A stretch of DNA of 5,764 nt, from NCBI GenBank assembly GCA_031270925.1, contig JAISWY010000423.1:1-5764 (forward strand). The letters run 5' to 3'. The stretch comes from Candidatus Symbiothrix sp. Its GTDB lineage: Bacteria > Bacteroidota > Bacteroidia > Bacteroidales > Azobacteroidaceae. The translations under genes were made by a program, and so were the position numbers. Numbering within the stretch: the stretch's first letter is position 1; every line of letters starts with the position of its first letter. Below, one piece after another: positions 4,260 through 5,764 of this stretch. The notes under the pieces are model-generated. The model was not told the DNA's origin. It saw only the letters and a program-made list of their open reading frames with translations, and did no database searches.

Positions 4260-5764
4260 ATGAAGAAAATTCTTACTTTTATGTTATTCGGGTGGTTGTG
4301 CTGTACAATAGCTGTCGGACAACAAACTTTGTACGGCTACCGAATCGTTCCGAGCGCAAAAAGAGGCATTATTTCCTTTTCACCGGAAATGCCTTCCGTA
4401 GTAACGCAAGTCAATACTTACCGCGATTTCGATGCCATCCGCAACGAATACATGTCCATCGTCGCGGGCGAATTTGTGAAGGGCGATTTTTATTATTCGA
4501 GTTTGTACGAAATGTGGAGCGGCGCCATTTATCCGGGTGCATTGGTTCGCCTGAATACCGATAACTGGGAAGTCGTAAAACTGCAGCGATACACCAATCT
4601 CGACGATCTACCCTACTACGCACGCGCCTTAGACGATTTGTCTTATGATTTCACGACCAATACTTTATACGGCTTGATAGCCTATGAAACGGGATCCTAT
4701 CTGGTTACGATCGACAGGGAAACCTTGGAATACGCCACGCCGCTTGGCAATACGATGATTCTACCGGCCATCCGCACCATGGCGTTCGATGTGGACGGAA
4801 CCTGCTACGCCGCCGGATACGACAATCAATTATATACATTGAATGTAAACACCGGCGCCGTTACCTTGGTCGGCGATATGGAAATCGACCTGACCACAAG
4901 TTACCGTCGTGCGATGGGATTCAACCACAACACCGGCACATTGTATTTCGCGGGCTGTAATTCGGCTACCGACGGTTCGCTATACGAAATCGATTTACAT
5001 ACAGGTAAAGCTACGTTGAAAGGCTTGATCGATGCCGGTTCGATGGTTTATGGCCTGTACGCGCCGTATTATGAAAACCGGAATATCCCGAAGGCCGTTC
5101 AAAACCTGACTGCCACACCCGATGCAGGAGGCGGATTAAGCGCTGTTATCAGTTGGACGAACCCCACTGCCGCCCGTTCGGGAAACGATTTGAGCAGAAT
5201 TTCACAAATAGTTATCTTCCGGAACGGAACACTTGTACATACGATCGACAACCCGACCCCGGGCGCTGCCGAATCGTGGACAGACACTTCCATTCCTTCT
5301 ACCGGCGACCATACCTACTTGGTATATGGAATTACCGACGGCGACGACGGCGTTCGCGCTCAAGTTTCCTGCGTAGCGGGACATAGCGATTGCGATATTA
5401 CCGTTGCGAAATTCCCTTACAGCACTTCGTTTGAATCGGCCGACGATTTGAACTGTTTTCAAATGTGGTATCTGCCGGGAGCTAATGTACCGGGCATTTC
5501 CAATGCACAGGCGCGGACGGGAGCCTCTTCGTTCCGTTTCTCTTCCCGCGAATATTCGGATAATTATACACAGTTTTTGGTTAGTCCGCGCTTAGCGCCT
5601 ACTACAGGCAAAAAAACCGTTCATTTCTATTACAATACATTGAATTACGAAACCGAACAATTTTGGGTGGGCTATTCCACCACCGACAGTCATCCCGACA
5701 GCTTTACGTGGATCGATCATGTGGACGCAGGTTCTTCCGCTCAATGGATTGAATATTTCAACGT
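4260..5764 (+). CDS. Large secreted modular protein with FN3-like and choice-of-anchor-J/cleaved-adhesin-like modules (3' end outside window)
   Basis: An uninterrupted frame of 501 codons runs from ATG 4260-4262 off the right edge. Residues 1-20 are a Sec signal peptide: MKK, a hydrophobic core, then cleavage probably after AVG, before QQ. Residues about 21-275 contain repeated short motifs such as LYGLIAYETGSYLVTID, TMAFDVDGTCYAAG, QLYTLNVNTGAVTLVGDM and LYEIDLHTGKATLKG, which look like blades of a beta-propeller. Residues about 277-372 (KAVQNLTATPD, AVISWTNP, IVIFRNGTLV, HTYLVYGITDGDDG) form an FN3-like module. From about 385 (FPYSTSFES, ARTGASSFRF, FLVSPRL, HFYYNTLNYE, FWVGYSTTD) a choice-of-anchor-J or gingipain cleaved-adhesin-like jelly roll begins and is cut by the window edge. 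Such proteins in Bacteroidota are usually type IX secretion substrates with a C-terminal sorting domain, which would lie outside. The codons are more G+C-rich than in the genes at the left. Role inferred: cell-surface or extracellular binding; no catalytic motif is visible. Confidence 0.85.
   Translation, partial: MKKILTFMLFGWLCCTIAVGQQTLYGYRIVPSAKRGIISFSPEMPSVVTQVNTYRDFDAIRNEYMSIVAGEFVKGDFYYSSLYEMWSGAIYPGALVRLNTDNWEVVKLQRYTNLDDLPYYARALDDLSYDFTTNTLYGLIAYETGSYLVTIDRETLEYATPLGNTMILPAIRTMAFDVDGTCYAAGYDNQLYTLNVNTGAVTLVGDMEIDLTTSYRRAMGFNHNTGTLYFAGCNSATDGSLYEIDLHTGKATLKGLIDAGSMVYGLYAPYYENRNIPKAVQNLTATPDAGGGLSAVISWTNPTAARSGNDLSRISQIVIFRNGTLVHTIDNPTPGAAESWTDTSIPSTGDHTYLVYGITDGDDGVRAQVSCVAGHSDCDITVAKFPYSTSFESADDLNCFQMWYLPGANVPGISNAQARTGASSFRFSSREYSDNYTQFLVSPRLAPTTGKKTVHFYYNTLNYETEQFWVGYSTTDSHPDSFTWIDHVDAGSSAQWIEYFN

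Noticed and set aside
4260..4325. Lipoprotein signal on the secreted protein because of the Cys pair at residues 14-15
   Set aside because: The Cys residues lie within the hydrophobic core and are not preceded by a normal lipobox; a signal peptidase I site after AVG fits better.
4202..4564. 120-codon plus-strand open frame overlapping the start of the secreted protein
   Set aside because: It is a frame shadow: the 4260 frame has a signal peptide and stays open for over 500 codons with coherent domains.

Overview
The window looks like Bacteroidota DNA, most likely order Bacteroidales. Promoter-like sites fit the Bacteroidetes sigma consensus (TTTG, about 20 bases, TAnnTTTG). Start codons sit behind A-rich leaders without a Shine-Dalgarno sequence. 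The right-hand gene encodes a secreted protein with an FN3-like and a gingipain/choice-of-anchor-J-like module, which is typical of this phylum. A species cannot be named from the sequence.

Left part, 1 to about 2560, is an A+T-rich accessory region with several scars. It opens with the last 40 codons of a gene that resembles the C-terminus of AbiEii/AbiGii-type toxins. Next is a 13-codon stub of a following gene, joined abruptly to the C-terminal part of an IS1634/IS4-like transposase that is itself frameshifted. An intact FkbM-family methyltransferase follows on the minus strand (541-1398). Upstream of it is the C-terminal scar of an IS30-family transposase (about 1614-1800, minus), which lies against the 3' end of a complete higB-higA toxin-antitoxin operon (2496 down to 1827, minus). 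The higBA promoter carries a perfect 9-bp palindrome over its -33 box, a good candidate for the HigA operator.

Middle part, about 2560-3073, has no convincing protein gene. It holds small hairpins, a strong leftward terminator (2909-2951), and tRNA-Ser(UGA) on the minus strand (2989-3073). The 3' end of the tRNA faces the accessory region, so it could mark an island boundary, although no att repeat was found in the window.

Right part, 3074-5764, looks like ordinary chromosome. Promoters for the tRNA (leftward) and for an NAD(P)-dependent epimerase/dehydratase (rightward, 3169-4131) interlock in about 50 bases. The last gene (4260 to beyond the end) is a large exported protein with a propeller-like N-terminal region, an FN3-like module and the start of a choice-of-anchor-J/cleaved-adhesin-like module; it is probably a type IX secretion substrate.

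I found no convincing undescribed multi-gene system. The most interesting points are the decayed defence locus, the IS30-flanking promoter aimed at the methyltransferase gene, the higBA operator candidate, and the modular surface protein.
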